64,000 nucleotides of DNA from Sneathiella marina (GTDB lineage Bacteria > Pseudomonadota > Alphaproteobacteria > Sneathiellales > Sneathiellaceae): NCBI RefSeq assembly GCF_023746535.1, contig NZ_CP098747.1, positions 1,804,364 to 1,868,363 of the forward strand, given 5' to 3'. The notes under the pieces are model-generated. The model searched no databases. It was not told where the DNA came from and saw nothing but the letters and a program-made list of their open reading frames with translations. Both the position numbers and the translations under genes were made by a program. Positions 26,125 to 34,079 of this stretch are shown here, in pieces; the stretch's first letter is position 1; each line of letters starts with the position of its first letter.

Positions 26125-28389
26125 TTACGCGGAATAGCCAGATTTGGTTATAGGCAATTCACGGATCCGATCGCCGGTCGCCGCAAAAATAGCGTTTGTC
26201 ACAGCCGGTGCTATAGGAGGTGTTCCCGGTTCCCCGACGCCGCCAAGCCGTCGTCCGCTTGGGGCGAGAACAGTTTCAATAACGGGTGAGTTTGCAAGCC
26301 TGACCATATCGTAGTCAGGGAAATTCTCGTTCACAACCTGGCCATTTTCGATCGTAATTTCGCCAAATAACGTGGCAGAAAGGCCGAAAATAATCCCGCC
26401 TTCCATTTGAGCAATGACCGTATCGGGGTTAACAACTGTCCCGCAATCAATCACGCAAAACACCTTGTCTACAGTCACAGTTTTATCCTCACTTACTGAT
26501 ACTTCAGCCACTTGAGCAACAATGGAGCCGAAACTTTCATGAAGTGCGATCCCGCGACCTTTGCCGGCGGGCAGAGGGGAGGACCAGTTACTGATTTCCT
26601 TGGCTTTTTGCAATATAGTTGCAAAATCCCGGTGCTCTCCTAAATGAGCCAACCGAAACTCAACCGGGTCTTGATTTGCGGCAAACGCAGCCTCATCCAT
26701 AAAGCTTTCCGTAAAGAAGCCATTATAAGAATGACCGACACTTCGCCAAAATCCAACAGGAATTGGAAACTTCACCGGCACATGATCAACAAGCCGGTTT
26801 GAAAATTCATAAGGGATATCCGCAGCACCTTCAGATGTCGTATTATCCGGGGCATCCATTGTAGCCCATGGGATAAGTCTCGCAGTAAAGGAACCCGAAA
26901 CGGATTGGCTTACAATTCTGTTCTTCCAGGCTTCAATTTTGCCATCCGCACCCAAAGACGCTTGAAATTCTGACACGGCAGCTGGTCGGTACATATCGTG
27001 CTGCATATCGTTTTCGCGTGTCCAAACGAGCTTTATCGGCCGGTTTTTCAGCGACTTCGCAATTGTAACAGCCATCAAGACAAGATCGATCTCCGCGCGC
27101 CGTCCGAAACCACCTCCGAGCAGGGTGGTATGAACTTTGACATTTTCTGCGGGCACATCGGCAATTTTTTCTGCAAACCATTTAATCAGAGTAGGGGCCT
27201 GATTAGGCATCCAGACTTCTACACCTGTCTCTGTCACTTTCGCTGTACAATTCATTGGTTCCAGACAAGCATGAGCAAGATACGGTACCGTATAACTGGC
27301 TGTCACCTTGTTGGGTGCTGATGAAAGTACTGAAGGCGCATCCCCAACTTCGGCGTATATGCGCGCATCGTCACTGCTCAAATTATCTGTCAGTGTCTTG
27401 ATAACCTGATCAGAGGACGTTGAGGCGGCTTCGCCGCTGTCAAAAGTGGCAGATATTTTTTCAACTGCTGTTTTAGCGCGCCAGAAACTATCCGCGACAA
27501 CAGCAACGCCGGTTTCAAAAGGGACCACTTTCAACACCCCTGGCATTTCCAGGACCGTCTTTTCGTCGTGAGAGGATAGTTTTCCGCCAAAAACAGGGCT
27601 CAGCTTTACAGCGGCAAAGGCCATATCTGGCAGGGCGATATCAATACCGAAAACAGCTTTACCGGTCACTTTTTCCGGAATATCCAGTCGATTTTTGGAT
27701 TTTCCGATGATTTCAAAATCATCTGGTTTTTTAAGGGTATCTGACAGGGGAACTGTTTCTGATGCAGCTTTGACAACAAAGTCACCAAAATTGCCGCTCT
27801 GATTAGTTTTTAAGTGACTAATAACACCCTTTTCAACAGTGCATTCATCCGGGGAAACGTTCCATGTCCTGGCTGCCGCCATAACCAGCATGCTCCGGGC
27901 GGTTGCGCCGGCTTGCCGCATAGGACCCCAGGCATCGCGCACACTTGTGCTGCCACCAGTTACTTGGACACCAAGCAGTCCAGCTACTTTTGCCATGCCA
28001 GTGGCGCCGATTGTATCTTCGCCGTCGTGAAATTTATCGGAAAATGGCAAGGCATCCTGCAGAATGCTGACATTGGCATAAACGTCATCAATGGGAGCTT
28101 GCTCAACTTTTATGGTCTCGAAGTCGGCGTCGAGCTCCTCGGCAACAAGCATTGCAAGAGCCGTGTAAATCCCTTGACCCATTTCAGATCGAGGAATTGC
28201 AACTGTCACAACACCTTTGCTGTCAATCTTGATCCAGGCATTTAAGGCGATTTCACCTTCTGATGTTGAGGCAGAAAGGGCCGCATTGTCTGGTTTATCT
28301 GATTTAAATCCGTACCCGATAGCGAGGCCGCCGCCAACTAATGCTCCCGCAACGAGGAATTTACGGCGTGTTAGACCAAATTTCGCCAT
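26125..28389 (-). CDS. Molybdenum hydroxylase large subunit (IorB-like, TAT-exported)
   Basis: A 754-residue xanthine dehydrogenase-family molybdopterin-binding subunit. The ATG at 28389 has AGGGGGAC upstream and gives a twin-arginine signal [21 protein letters not shown] (Arg8-Arg9), so the enzyme should be exported folded to the periplasm. The Mo-binding parts include [19 protein letters not shown] and the C-terminal [20 protein letters not shown] with the catalytic Glu. The arrangement is that of isoquinoline 1-oxidoreductase or periplasmic aldehyde dehydrogenase beta subunits. It follows the 2Fe-2S subunit by one base. Substrate is not predictable. No cytochrome c subunit is adjacent. Confidence 0.9.
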   Translation of the reverse strand: MAKFGLTRRKFLVAGALVGGGLAIGYGFKSDKPDNAALSASTSEGEIALNAWIKIDSKGVVTVAIPRSEMGQGIYTALAMLVAEELDADFETIKVEQAPIDDVYANVSILQDALPFSDKFHDGEDTIGATGMAKVAGLLGVQVTGGSTSVRDAWGPMRQAGATARSMLVMAAARTWNVSPDECTVEKGVISHLKTNQSGNFGDFVVKAASETVPLSDTLKKPDDFEIIGKSKNRLDIPEKVTGKAVFGIDIALPDMAFAAVKLSPVFGGKLSSHDEKTVLEMPGVLKVVPFETGVAVVADSFWRAKTAVEKISATFDSGEAASTSSDQVIKTLTDNLSSDDARIYAEVGDAPSVLSSAPNKVTASYTVPYLAHACLEPMNCTAKVTETGVEVWMPNQAPTLIKWFAEKIADVPAENVKVHTTLLGGGFGRRAEIDLVLMAVTIAKSLKNRPIKLVWTRENDMQHDMYRPAAVSEFQASLGADGKIEAWKNRIVSQSVSGSFTARLIPWATMDAPDNTTSEGAADIPYEFSNRLVDHVPVKFPIPVGFWRSVGHSYNGFFTESFMDEAAFAANQDPVEFRLAHLGEHRDFATILQKAKEISNWSSPLPAGKGRGIALHESFGSIVAQVAEVSVSEDKTVTVDKVFCVIDCGTVVNPDTVIAQMEGGIIFGLSATLFGEITIENGQVVNENFPDYDMVRLANSPVIETVLAPSGRRLGGVGEPGTPPIAPAVTNAIFAATGDRIRELPITKSGYSA

Positions 28390-28390
28390 T

Positions 28391-28849
28391 TTACTGTCCC
28401 CCTTGCTTTTTGGCTGCATTATGGATTGCTTTTCTAATCCTTGGGTATGTTCCGCAACGACAAATATTATCTATTGCATTATCTATTTCATCATCTGAAG
28501 GAGCAGGGTTCTCCTTTAGAAAAGCCGAAACCGCCATAATCATCCCAGATTGACAATAACCACATTGCGGGACCTGCTCGTCAATCCATGCTTGCTGGAC
28601 GGCCGTTAAATTTTCTTCGGCCAACCCTTCAATGGTCGTAATATTTGATCCCGCAACATCTTCAATCGTAATTGAGCAGGATCGAACCGGTTCGTCATCA
28701 ATATGGACGGTGCAAGCGCCGCAAGCCGAAACACCGCATCCAAATTTTGTGCCGGTTAATTGGAGGGTGTCTCGCAAAACCCATAGCAAGGGAGTATCTG
28801 GTTCCACATCCACGTTAATTGCTTTGCTGTTTACAGATATTTCAAACAT
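28391..28849 (-). CDS. (2Fe-2S) subunit of molybdenum hydroxylase (IorA-like)
   Basis: A 152-residue small subunit with two [2Fe-2S] sites. The plant-type cluster is Cys38, Cys43, Cys46 and Cys58 ([13 protein letters not shown]); the second is Cys96, Cys99, Cys130 and Cys132 (CGYCQSG and ICRCG). The start at 28849 is preferred to an ATG at 28876, because the protein then begins [11 protein letters not shown] as in the family. It passes electrons from the molybdenum subunit encoded immediately downstream. A perfect dyad lies 43-61 bases upstream of the ATG. Confidence 0.93.
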   Translation of the reverse strand: MFEISVNSKAINVDVEPDTPLLWVLRDTLQLTGTKFGCGVSACGACTVHIDDEPVRSCSITIEDVAGSNITTIEGLAEENLTAVQQAWIDEQVPQCGYCQSGMIMAVSAFLKENPAPSDDEIDNAIDNICRCGTYPRIRKAIHNAAKKQGGQ

Positions 28850-28891
28850 ATAAAGAGAGCCTTTCAATTGGGTCAAAGCATTCTACGCAAA

Positions 28892-28910
28892 ACATGCATC
28901 TTGTGCATGT
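28892..28910. promoter_or_regulatory. Candidate operator dyad upstream of iorAB-like genes
   Basis: ACATGCA-TCTTG-TGCATGT is a 7-base perfect inverted repeat with a 5-base spacer, in the 104-base gap between recQ and the 2Fe-2S subunit gene. Its place 43-61 bases before the ATG fits an operator overlapping the promoter. The cognate regulator is unknown. Confidence 0.45.
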
Positions 28911-28953
28911 GACGATTTACTATTGTTCTAGATAATACGACTAAAGAGCAATA

Positions 28954-30759
28954 TTAAGGGGAAGTTTCGCCAATCGCCTGTAAAAATTGATTTCCGTATT
29001 TGTTTTTCTTACTGGCGCCGACGCCTGATAGTTCCCCAAAAGCAGACAATGTTCTGGGTTTGAACTGGGCCATTTCAAGTAATGTTTTATCGTGAAATAT
29101 AACATATGGCGGCACATTTTGCTCTTTCGCCAATGTAAGGCGGACGGTTTTAAGAAGTGTGAAAAGAGCTTCTTCTTCCTTTGATGCAAAAACCCGTCGA
29201 GATTTGGCAGTCCGTGCTTTTCCTTTTTTAGGAATAGTCAACTTCTTGAGCTGAAGAGGTTTCTCGCCTTTTAAAATGGGCCTGCAGGATTCGTGAAGGG
29301 ATAAACCTCCATATCCTTCCATATCAATATTTAACATTCCCAGGGCGAGCAATTGCCTGAAAATAGATTGCCAGTCAGCGCGGCTCCAGGCCTTGCCGAG
29401 ACCATATGTTTTTAGGGTGTCGTGGCCAAATTTCGCAATTTTATCGGTTTCGGATCCCAACAAAATATCCGTGACATGGCCGGCACCAAACATTTCACCT
29501 GTGCGGTATATACAGGAAAAAGCCATTTGCGCTGCTTCAGTTGCATCGAATTGGGACGGAGGTGTCAGGCAGTTATCGCAATTCCCGCAGCTGGAAGGCG
29601 CATCTTCACCAAAATACTTCAAAAGCAAATGGCGCCGACAAAGTGCGCTTTCACAAAATTGTAAAAGTGAATCCAATTTTCGATGATCTAGGTTCTGCTG
29701 CTGTTGGCTTTTATCAGGATTTTGCATAAGAGCTTTTAATTTTGCGACATCTTGCAATCCATAGGCGAGCCAAGCGTCCGCGGGAAGCCCATCCCGGCCG
29801 GCCCGACCGGTTTCCTGATAATAAGATTCCATGTTTTTGGGAAGATCCAGATGCGCCACGAAGCGGACGTCCGGTTTATCAATCCCCATTCCGAAAGCGA
29901 TTGTCGCAACAATAATAACGGCGTCTTCTTTCAAAAACCGCGATTGCGTTTCTTTACGAATATCGGCGGAAAGGCCAGCATGATACGGTAAAGCAATACG
30001 GCCCGATTGAGCTATCTTAGTTGCAACTTGTTCGACTTTTTTGCGGGACATACAATAAACAATACCGGCATTTTCCGAATGCTCGCTGTCGATAAATGAT
30101 TGCAGCTGTGCCGTTCCCCCTGATTTACTTGTAAGACGGTAACAGATATTTGGGCGATCGAATCCGGCCCGAAAAATCTTCCCATATTGTAATCCCAGCC
30201 GCTCAATAATATCCTTTTCTGTAGGAGTATCCGCCGTTGCGGTTAGCGCCAATCTTGGTACATTTCCAAATTTTTCCGCTAAAATACTCAGCTTCAAATA
30301 TTCAGGGCGAAAATCATGGCCCCATTGCGAGACGCAGTGCGCTTCATCAATGGCAAAAAGAGAAACGTTGCATTTAGCCAGCAGGTTTATAAATCCCACA
30401 GCGAATAATCTCTCCGGAGCAATATATAAGAGTTTTAGCTCACCCTTTAGTAACGCCGTCTTGACGGTGTCCTGGTCCTCACGTGGATGGGATGAATTCA
30501 GGGCCGCCGCTGCGATGCCCAGCTGTTGAAGTGCCTCAACCTGATTTTGCATTAAAGCGATAAGAGGAGAGATGACAACCGCGACGCCATCCATACAAAG
30601 GGCCGGAATTTGGTAACAAAGTGATTTGCCACCTCCAGTAGGCATCAAAACCAATGCGTCTCGCTTAGCCAGGACATGATCAATTACCTTGTCTTGCTGG
30701 CCTCGAAATGCGGGGTACCCAAATGTATTTGTAAGAGCGTCTAACGGTTTAAGCGACAT
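28954..30759 (-). CDS. recQ: ATP-dependent DNA helicase RecQ
   Basis: A 601-residue superfamily 2 helicase of normal RecQ length. Walker A is PTGGGKS (40-46), motif II is DEAH (138-141) in AIDEAHCVSQWGHDFRPEY, and motif VI lies in YYQETGRAGRDGLPA. The RQC zinc site is ALCRRHLLLKYFGE followed by CGNCDNC. The HRDC domain fills the last ~75 residues (EEALFTLLKTVRLTLAKEQNVPPYVIFHD). It unwinds recombination and replication intermediates. It lies downstream of the reb cluster on the same strand with a 208-base gap, so linkage is probably incidental. Confidence 0.96.
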   Translation of the reverse strand: MSLKPLDALTNTFGYPAFRGQQDKVIDHVLAKRDALVLMPTGGGKSLCYQIPALCMDGVAVVISPLIALMQNQVEALQQLGIAAAALNSSHPREDQDTVKTALLKGELKLLYIAPERLFAVGFINLLAKCNVSLFAIDEAHCVSQWGHDFRPEYLKLSILAEKFGNVPRLALTATADTPTEKDIIERLGLQYGKIFRAGFDRPNICYRLTSKSGGTAQLQSFIDSEHSENAGIVYCMSRKKVEQVATKIAQSGRIALPYHAGLSADIRKETQSRFLKEDAVIIVATIAFGMGIDKPDVRFVAHLDLPKNMESYYQETGRAGRDGLPADAWLAYGLQDVAKLKALMQNPDKSQQQQNLDHRKLDSLLQFCESALCRRHLLLKYFGEDAPSSCGNCDNCLTPPSQFDATEAAQMAFSCIYRTGEMFGAGHVTDILLGSETDKIAKFGHDTLKTYGLGKAWSRADWQSIFRQLLALGMLNIDMEGYGGLSLHESCRPILKGEKPLQLKKLTIPKKGKARTAKSRRVFASKEEEALFTLLKTVRLTLAKEQNVPPYVIFHDKTLLEMAQFKPRTLSAFGELSGVGASKKNKYGNQFLQAIGETSP

Positions 30760-30809
30760 GAAACAAGTTATAAAGATATACCTATTTCAAGCAACAGGAG
30801 AAATAGATA

Positions 30810-30887
30810 TCAGTTCAGTTTATTGCCTCTAAAAGAATAAGGTACATGGTTCTTGTTGTTTAGAGACTGAATCTCATTAAGCAGCAT
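30810..30887 (-). CDS. Possible 25-residue small ORF after the reb cluster
   Basis: Between the last reb gene and recQ an ATG at 30887 opens a 25-codon frame (MLLNEIQSLNNKNHVPYSF and six more residues, then TGA). AAGGAG lies nine bases before the ATG, as strong as the ribosome sites of the reb genes. No domain is recognised. It could be a real small gene of the R-body operon or a chance combination. Conservation of frame in related genomes would decide. Confidence 0.3.
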   Translation of the reverse strand: MLLNEIQSLNNKNHVPYSFRGNKLN

Positions 30888-30967
30888 CAACGTAATCTCC
30901 TTCTGAATTCAATTTTATGTTTCGTGATATTGAACGCCCTCGATGGGAGATGGTAATCCAGAAATAT

Positions 30968-31297
30968 CTATTTTTTTCCGATTTCGTTTACGACGGCTTG
31001 CAATGCAGCGAGGTTTTCTGGAATGGCACTTCCTGAGATAAGGTCTTGTGAAGCCTGAGCTGCAGCAGCAGGATCAGTTAAAAGCAGTTGTTTTGACGCG
31101 GCAATTGTTATTGCGTTGTGAATGGAGAAACTATGTTGCTGCTGAGCAATCACATTTTGCAATGCAAGTCCAATACTATGGGCCATTTGCTGGTATAAAA
31201 TTCCCATGGCCTCGGCTGGTGCATCTCCAAGAACGCTCAAGTTTACTTGAGCAATCGAGCCGGTAATCTGGCTGTTCACATATGACTCCGATGTCAT
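30968..31297 (-). CDS. RebB family R-body protein (Reb7)
   Basis: A 109-residue RebB-domain protein. The core VNSQITGSIAQVNLSVLGDAPAEAMGILYQQMAHSIGLALQNVIAQQQHS has the family layout: a start helix, the APAxxMG turn, YQxMA, and the QN..xxQQ helix. RebB-type proteins polymerise into R-bodies, insoluble ribbons rolled into a cylinder in the cytoplasm. AAAGGAG seven bases before the ATG suggests strong translation. It is the last of seven paralogues; a TTGAT/ATCAA inverted repeat lies 17-32 bases upstream of its start. Confidence 0.88.
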   Translation of the reverse strand: MTSESYVNSQITGSIAQVNLSVLGDAPAEAMGILYQQMAHSIGLALQNVIAQQQHSFSIHNAITIAASKQLLLTDPAAAAQASQDLISGSAIPENLAALQAVVNEIGKK

Positions 31298-31364
31298 TCT
31301 CTGTCTCCTTTACTTGATCTGCAAATCAACTATCTGATTGAGGGAAATCTTTTGTAAGAAAGTA

Positions 31365-31733
31365 CTAATTGTCCATATGTTTATTCATGTGATTGGGCGA
31401 CTGGACCGGCTGCTGAAAATCATATTGACCGTATGTCCTTTGATCATAGAAAGCAGGAGATTCTAGTCGGCGAGAGGAGAGATTGGCAGTTTGAGACAAT
31501 ATGGATTGTAGATTCTGTGTTAGAGAAGCTAATCCGAGGCTGTACATATGCTGTTGATTAGAAACAGAGTTTTGCATCGAAGTCCCGATTGACTGCGCAG
31601 TGGTTTGATACAGTGTCCCGATTGCCTGGGCAGGTGCGAGCCCAAGGTTTATGGTATTTGCCTGCGTAATGGCGTCAGTAACTTGACTATTGACCGACTT
31701 TATTGATGCAGGTCCCTTTTGTTTTTCTGTCAT
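31365..31733 (-). CDS. RebB family R-body protein with Gln/Tyr/Asn-rich tail (Reb6)
   Basis: A 122-residue paralogue. The N-terminal ~70 residues hold the RebB core (VNSQVTDAITQANTINLGLAPAQAIGTLYQTTAQSIGTSMQN). After it the sequence leaves the family: an Arg-Arg segment is followed by an aromatic and amide-rich tail (FYDQRTYGQYDFQQPVQ), unlike the Ala-rich ends of its neighbours. Such a tail could mediate lateral contacts in the polymer or terminate assembly; that is inference. A 12-base perfect inverted repeat lies just upstream, between this gene and the preceding paralogue. Confidence 0.83.
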   Translation of the reverse strand: MTEKQKGPASIKSVNSQVTDAITQANTINLGLAPAQAIGTLYQTTAQSIGTSMQNSVSNQQHMYSLGLASLTQNLQSILSQTANLSSRRLESPAFYDQRTYGQYDFQQPVQSPNHMNKHMDN

Positions 31734-31767
31734 GTATATTTCCTGTGAATTGCTGGAGCCGGAATTC

Positions 31768-31808
31768 TGAACATTACGTACCCTGTTAAAAGGAGGACGT
31801 AATGTTCA
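31768..31808. repeat. 12-base inverted repeat between Reb5 and Reb6 genes
   Basis: TGAACATTACGT (31768-31779) and ACGTAATGTTCA (31797-31808) are perfectly complementary with a 17-base loop. No T-tract follows on the minus strand, so it is not a standard terminator. The loop contains CCTCCTTTT on the transcribed strand, complementary to a ribosome-binding sequence. It may be an mRNA processing or stability hairpin in the reb transcript, or an operator. Confidence 0.6.
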
Positions 31809-31844
31809 AAACTGTGTCGGAAATATTATTCCTCCGATGTCAAT

Positions 31845-32201
31845 CTACGCTGTGTTATATCTTGGGGTAGTGTCGGGCTTTTCGAATCCCGACAAGACAC
31901 CCTTCAACGCCGTAATTGTTTCAGCAACCGGATTTCCACTTAAAATCTCTTGAGTAGCCTTGCCTTCTGCCGCTACATCCAGTGTATACAGGAGTGTCAC
32001 TGCCCCTGTAACAACCGCAGAATCTATTGTATTCTTATGTTGTTGATTGGAGACCATATTCTGCATGGACATACCAGTGGACTGCGCCATCATTTGATAG
32101 AGCATGCCCATAGATTCCGCCGGTGCATCACCTAGAACCTTTACGTTAGTTTGCGAAATTGCGTCCGTGATTTGATCATTTACCCAGGTCTTGTCTGCCA
32201 T
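31845..32201 (-). CDS. RebB family R-body protein (Reb5)
   Basis: A 118-residue RebB-domain protein with the consensus core VNDQITDAISQTNVKVLGDAPAESMGMLYQMMAQSTGMSMQNMVSNQQH. Its central region (DSAVVTGAVTLLYTLDVAAEGKATQEILSGNPVAETITALKGVL) matches Reb3, Reb4 and Reb7 in order, so the four form the main structural subgroup. Its AAAGGAG ribosome site lies seven bases before the ATG. A proline/threonine tail of about ten residues ends the protein. It is probably a major ribbon component, by family only. Confidence 0.9.
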   Translation of the reverse strand: MADKTWVNDQITDAISQTNVKVLGDAPAESMGMLYQMMAQSTGMSMQNMVSNQQHKNTIDSAVVTGAVTLLYTLDVAAEGKATQEILSGNPVAETITALKGVLSGFEKPDTTPRYNTA

Positions 32202-32239
32202 TATTAGGCTCCTTTATCTGTAAAGTGATGGGGTTTAGA

Positions 32240-32560
32240 TTAGAATGATTTAGCGGCACCTTTTAGGGCGACTAATGCTTCAGCAACCGGATTGCCACCT
32301 AGCATTTCCGACGTAGATTTTGAATCTGCCGCCATGGACATGGCGTACAATACATTTGTTCCCTGCGTGGTGACTGCCAGATCAATACTATTTGCACCTT
32401 GTTGGTTGGAAACAGCGTTCTGCATACCAGCTCCAACAACTTGAGCTAACACTTGATATGAATTTGCCATTGCGATTGACGGGGCGTCACCAATCAAGCT
32501 GACATTTGTTTGAGTAATTGCATCGGTGATCATTGCATTCATTGGTGTGGGTTCTGCCAT
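32240..32560 (-). CDS. RebB family R-body protein (Reb4)
   Basis: A 106-residue RebB-domain protein, the shortest of the main subgroup. The core MNAMITDAITQTNVSLIGDAPSIAMANSYQVLAQVVGAGMQNAVSNQQGAN has Ser-Ile for the usual Ala-Gln/Glu after the proline and lacks the charged tail of its neighbours. GAGGAG stands eight bases upstream of the ATG. It is separated from Reb5 and Reb3 by 38 and 37 bases, so it is co-transcribed with them. Confidence 0.9.
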   Translation of the reverse strand: MAEPTPMNAMITDAITQTNVSLIGDAPSIAMANSYQVLAQVVGAGMQNAVSNQQGANSIDLAVTTQGTNVLYAMSMAADSKSTSEMLGGNPVAEALVALKGAAKSF

Positions 32561-32597
32561 GATATTATCTCCTCGTATAATAATTTATGTCTATGGA

Positions 32598-32954
32598 TTA
32601 ATCGGTATCTGACTTCTGTGATGATTGCGCTTTTTTCAATTCAAGAATGATAGCCCTGAGCGCGGAGACTATTTCTGCATTTGCATTTCCGGATAAGATT
32701 TCCTGGGATGCTTTTACTTCCGATACTGAATCAATGCTGTACAGCATTGCGATGCCCTGACTGACAATCGCATTATCTATCGTATTCATGCTGTGTTGAT
32801 TTGCGACAGCGTTCTGCATGGAAACACCAACTGCTTGGGCCATCATCTGATAGGCTGTCGCCATCGACTGTGCCGGTGCCCCGCCTAATACGGTCAGGTT
32901 CGATTGAGTTACGGCGTCGGTAATCTTGTTATTGACTGGCGTGTCATTTGCCAT
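32598..32954 (-). CDS. RebB family R-body protein (Reb3)
   Basis: A 118-residue RebB-domain protein. The core VNNKITDAVTQSNLTVLGGAPAQSMATAYQMMAQAVGVSMQNAVANQH fits the family, and the end is a Lys/Ser-rich stretch (LKKAQSSQKSDTD). AAAGGGA precedes the ATG by seven bases. A 203-base gap with a terminator-like hairpin separates it from Reb2, so it may open the second transcription unit Reb3-Reb7 with a promoter in 32955-33075. Confidence 0.9.
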   Translation of the reverse strand: MANDTPVNNKITDAVTQSNLTVLGGAPAQSMATAYQMMAQAVGVSMQNAVANQHSMNTIDNAIVSQGIAMLYSIDSVSEVKASQEILSGNANAEIVSALRAIILELKKAQSSQKSDTD

Positions 32955-33075
32955 CGTCAGGTCCCTTTTCTCAATTACTATTCCAGCTAAAAAGCTTTAT
33001 CCTCTTTCAATGAGGACAAGACGACTGATTTTGAGAAACTGTGACGTGAAAGTAAGAATTTCTTGCCAGGCATGC

Positions 33076-33102
33076 AAAAACTCTCGGCAATTTCTGGCCG
33101 AG
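33076..33102 (-). terminator. Terminator-like hairpin after Reb2
   Basis: On the minus strand CTCGGC pairs with GCCGAG across an 8-base loop (33083-33102), followed by AG and five T residues. The stem is short, so termination may be partial. It lies 56 bases past the Reb2 stop and splits the seven reb genes into Reb1-Reb2 and Reb3-Reb7. Confidence 0.55.
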
Positions 33103-33157
33103 GACTGAATGTTTTGAATTAGGGGTGGGTGTATTTCTAGCACATAAAAGGCATTCC

Positions 33158-33616
33158 TTATCCACCCATTTGCTTGACGATCTTATCCATTGCTACTGCA
33201 GTTGCCGCCACGGCATCTGCCGTAATGCCGGCAATTTCCTGGCTGGTTTGTGCGGCCAATGCTGTGCCGCCGGCACTTGTGACGGCGTTAAGGCTGGTAA
33301 CGGCAGCCTGAGTTTGCGCGTTTAATGCCTGAGTTATTGCCGCTGTTTGAGCATTGTAGGACTCACCTATCGTCGCCTTTTGAGCACTGATCGCTACAGC
33401 CTCAGCATTCTTTAGTGCAACCAGAGCGGCCGCGCCGGAACTATTGACACTGTTTAATAAATTTGAATTGATTGTCGCATTTTCCAGTGATAATCCCGAA
33501 GAATGTGCGGCAAACTGGTAAAGCAAATTCATTGCGAAAGAAGCGGAATCCCGTATCTCTGCATTTGGTGAAGTGCTGTCGGTCGAAGTTTCAGCTGAAT
33601 CTGGGGTAGGGGTCAT
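33158..33616 (-). CDS. Divergent RebB-like protein with Ala/Gln-rich helical extension (Reb2)
   Basis: A 152-residue protein, the longest of the cluster. A Ser/Thr/Pro-rich N-terminus replaces the usual start helix. The middle ASFAMNLLYQFAAHSSGLSLENATINSNLLNSVNS keeps the YQ..A..SG..xxN pattern of RebB proteins. The C-terminal half is an Ala/Gln/Thr-rich helix (AAITQALNAQTQAAVTSLNA and onward) with a possible coiled-coil repeat. It is separated from Reb1 by 46 bases. A minor, capping or assembly role is a guess; membership of the family is less certain than for the others. Confidence 0.7.
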   Translation of the reverse strand: MTPTPDSAETSTDSTSPNAEIRDSASFAMNLLYQFAAHSSGLSLENATINSNLLNSVNSSGAAALVALKNAEAVAISAQKATIGESYNAQTAAITQALNAQTQAAVTSLNAVTSAGGTALAAQTSQEIAGITADAVAATAVAMDKIVKQMGG

Positions 33617-33662
33617 TAGGTGTCCTGGAGAATAGAGTGTTGCAGATTACAGGTTTCAAAAT

Positions 33663-34079
33663 TTATCTCGTCGCGCCTTTAGTTTCGGTCGCTGGCGAGG
33701 ACTTTGTTTCCCTGTCTTTATCCGGCAGATTTGTTGATTGCTTTGCCACCTCTTCTGTCGATGGCTTTTCGCTAGATTCCGGAGTGTTTCCTGCCAGTGA
33801 CAAAAGGCTTTTGAGATAGCTAACTCTCTCTTCAAGCGTAAGCTTTTCAACTTGATCTGCTGAGTTAGTGCGTAAAATCCCGCTCACACTTGCCGCTGCT
33901 GCCGCCATGCCAATAATGTTTAAGTGCTGTTGATTAGATACAGCATTCTGTGTCGCCATTCCTGCAGATTGAGCCAAATTTAGATACATTGTCGACATGG
34001 ATTTGGAAGCAGAGCTTCCAAGCACTATTTCATTAATAGATAATATTGATTCAATAATTTGATCATCTTTTTGCGTCAT
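33663..34079 (-). CDS. RebB family R-body protein with charged C-terminal tail (Reb1)
   Basis: A 138-residue paralogue and the first gene of the cluster. The RebB core runs IIESILSINEIVLGSSASKSMSTMYLNLAQSAGMATQNAVSNQQHLN, in which the usual APA is replaced by SAS. After residue ~95 comes a polar, Ser/Thr/Lys/Glu-rich tail of about 40 residues (SEKPSTEEVAKQSTNLPDKD) that is probably disordered. A near-FNR box lies about 62 bases upstream of the ATG in a very AT-rich region shared with the divergent sigma factor gene. Confidence 0.82.
   Translation of the reverse strand: MTQKDDQIIESILSINEIVLGSSASKSMSTMYLNLAQSAGMATQNAVSNQQHLNIIGMAAAAASVSGILRTNSADQVEKLTLEERVSYLKSLLSLAGNTPESSEKPSTEEVAKQSTNLPDKDRETKSSPATETKGATR

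Noticed and set aside
31314-31329. TTGAT-CTGCAA-ATCAA as an FNR/FixK box before Reb7
   Set aside because: The half-sites are perfect but separated by six bases instead of four, so a normal FNR/FixK dimer would not fit; kept only as an inverted repeat.
30968-34079. Reb cluster as recently transferred island
   Set aside because: AT-richness is limited to the intergenic region; no integrase, direct-repeat borders or tRNA were seen, so transfer is not supported beyond suspicion.
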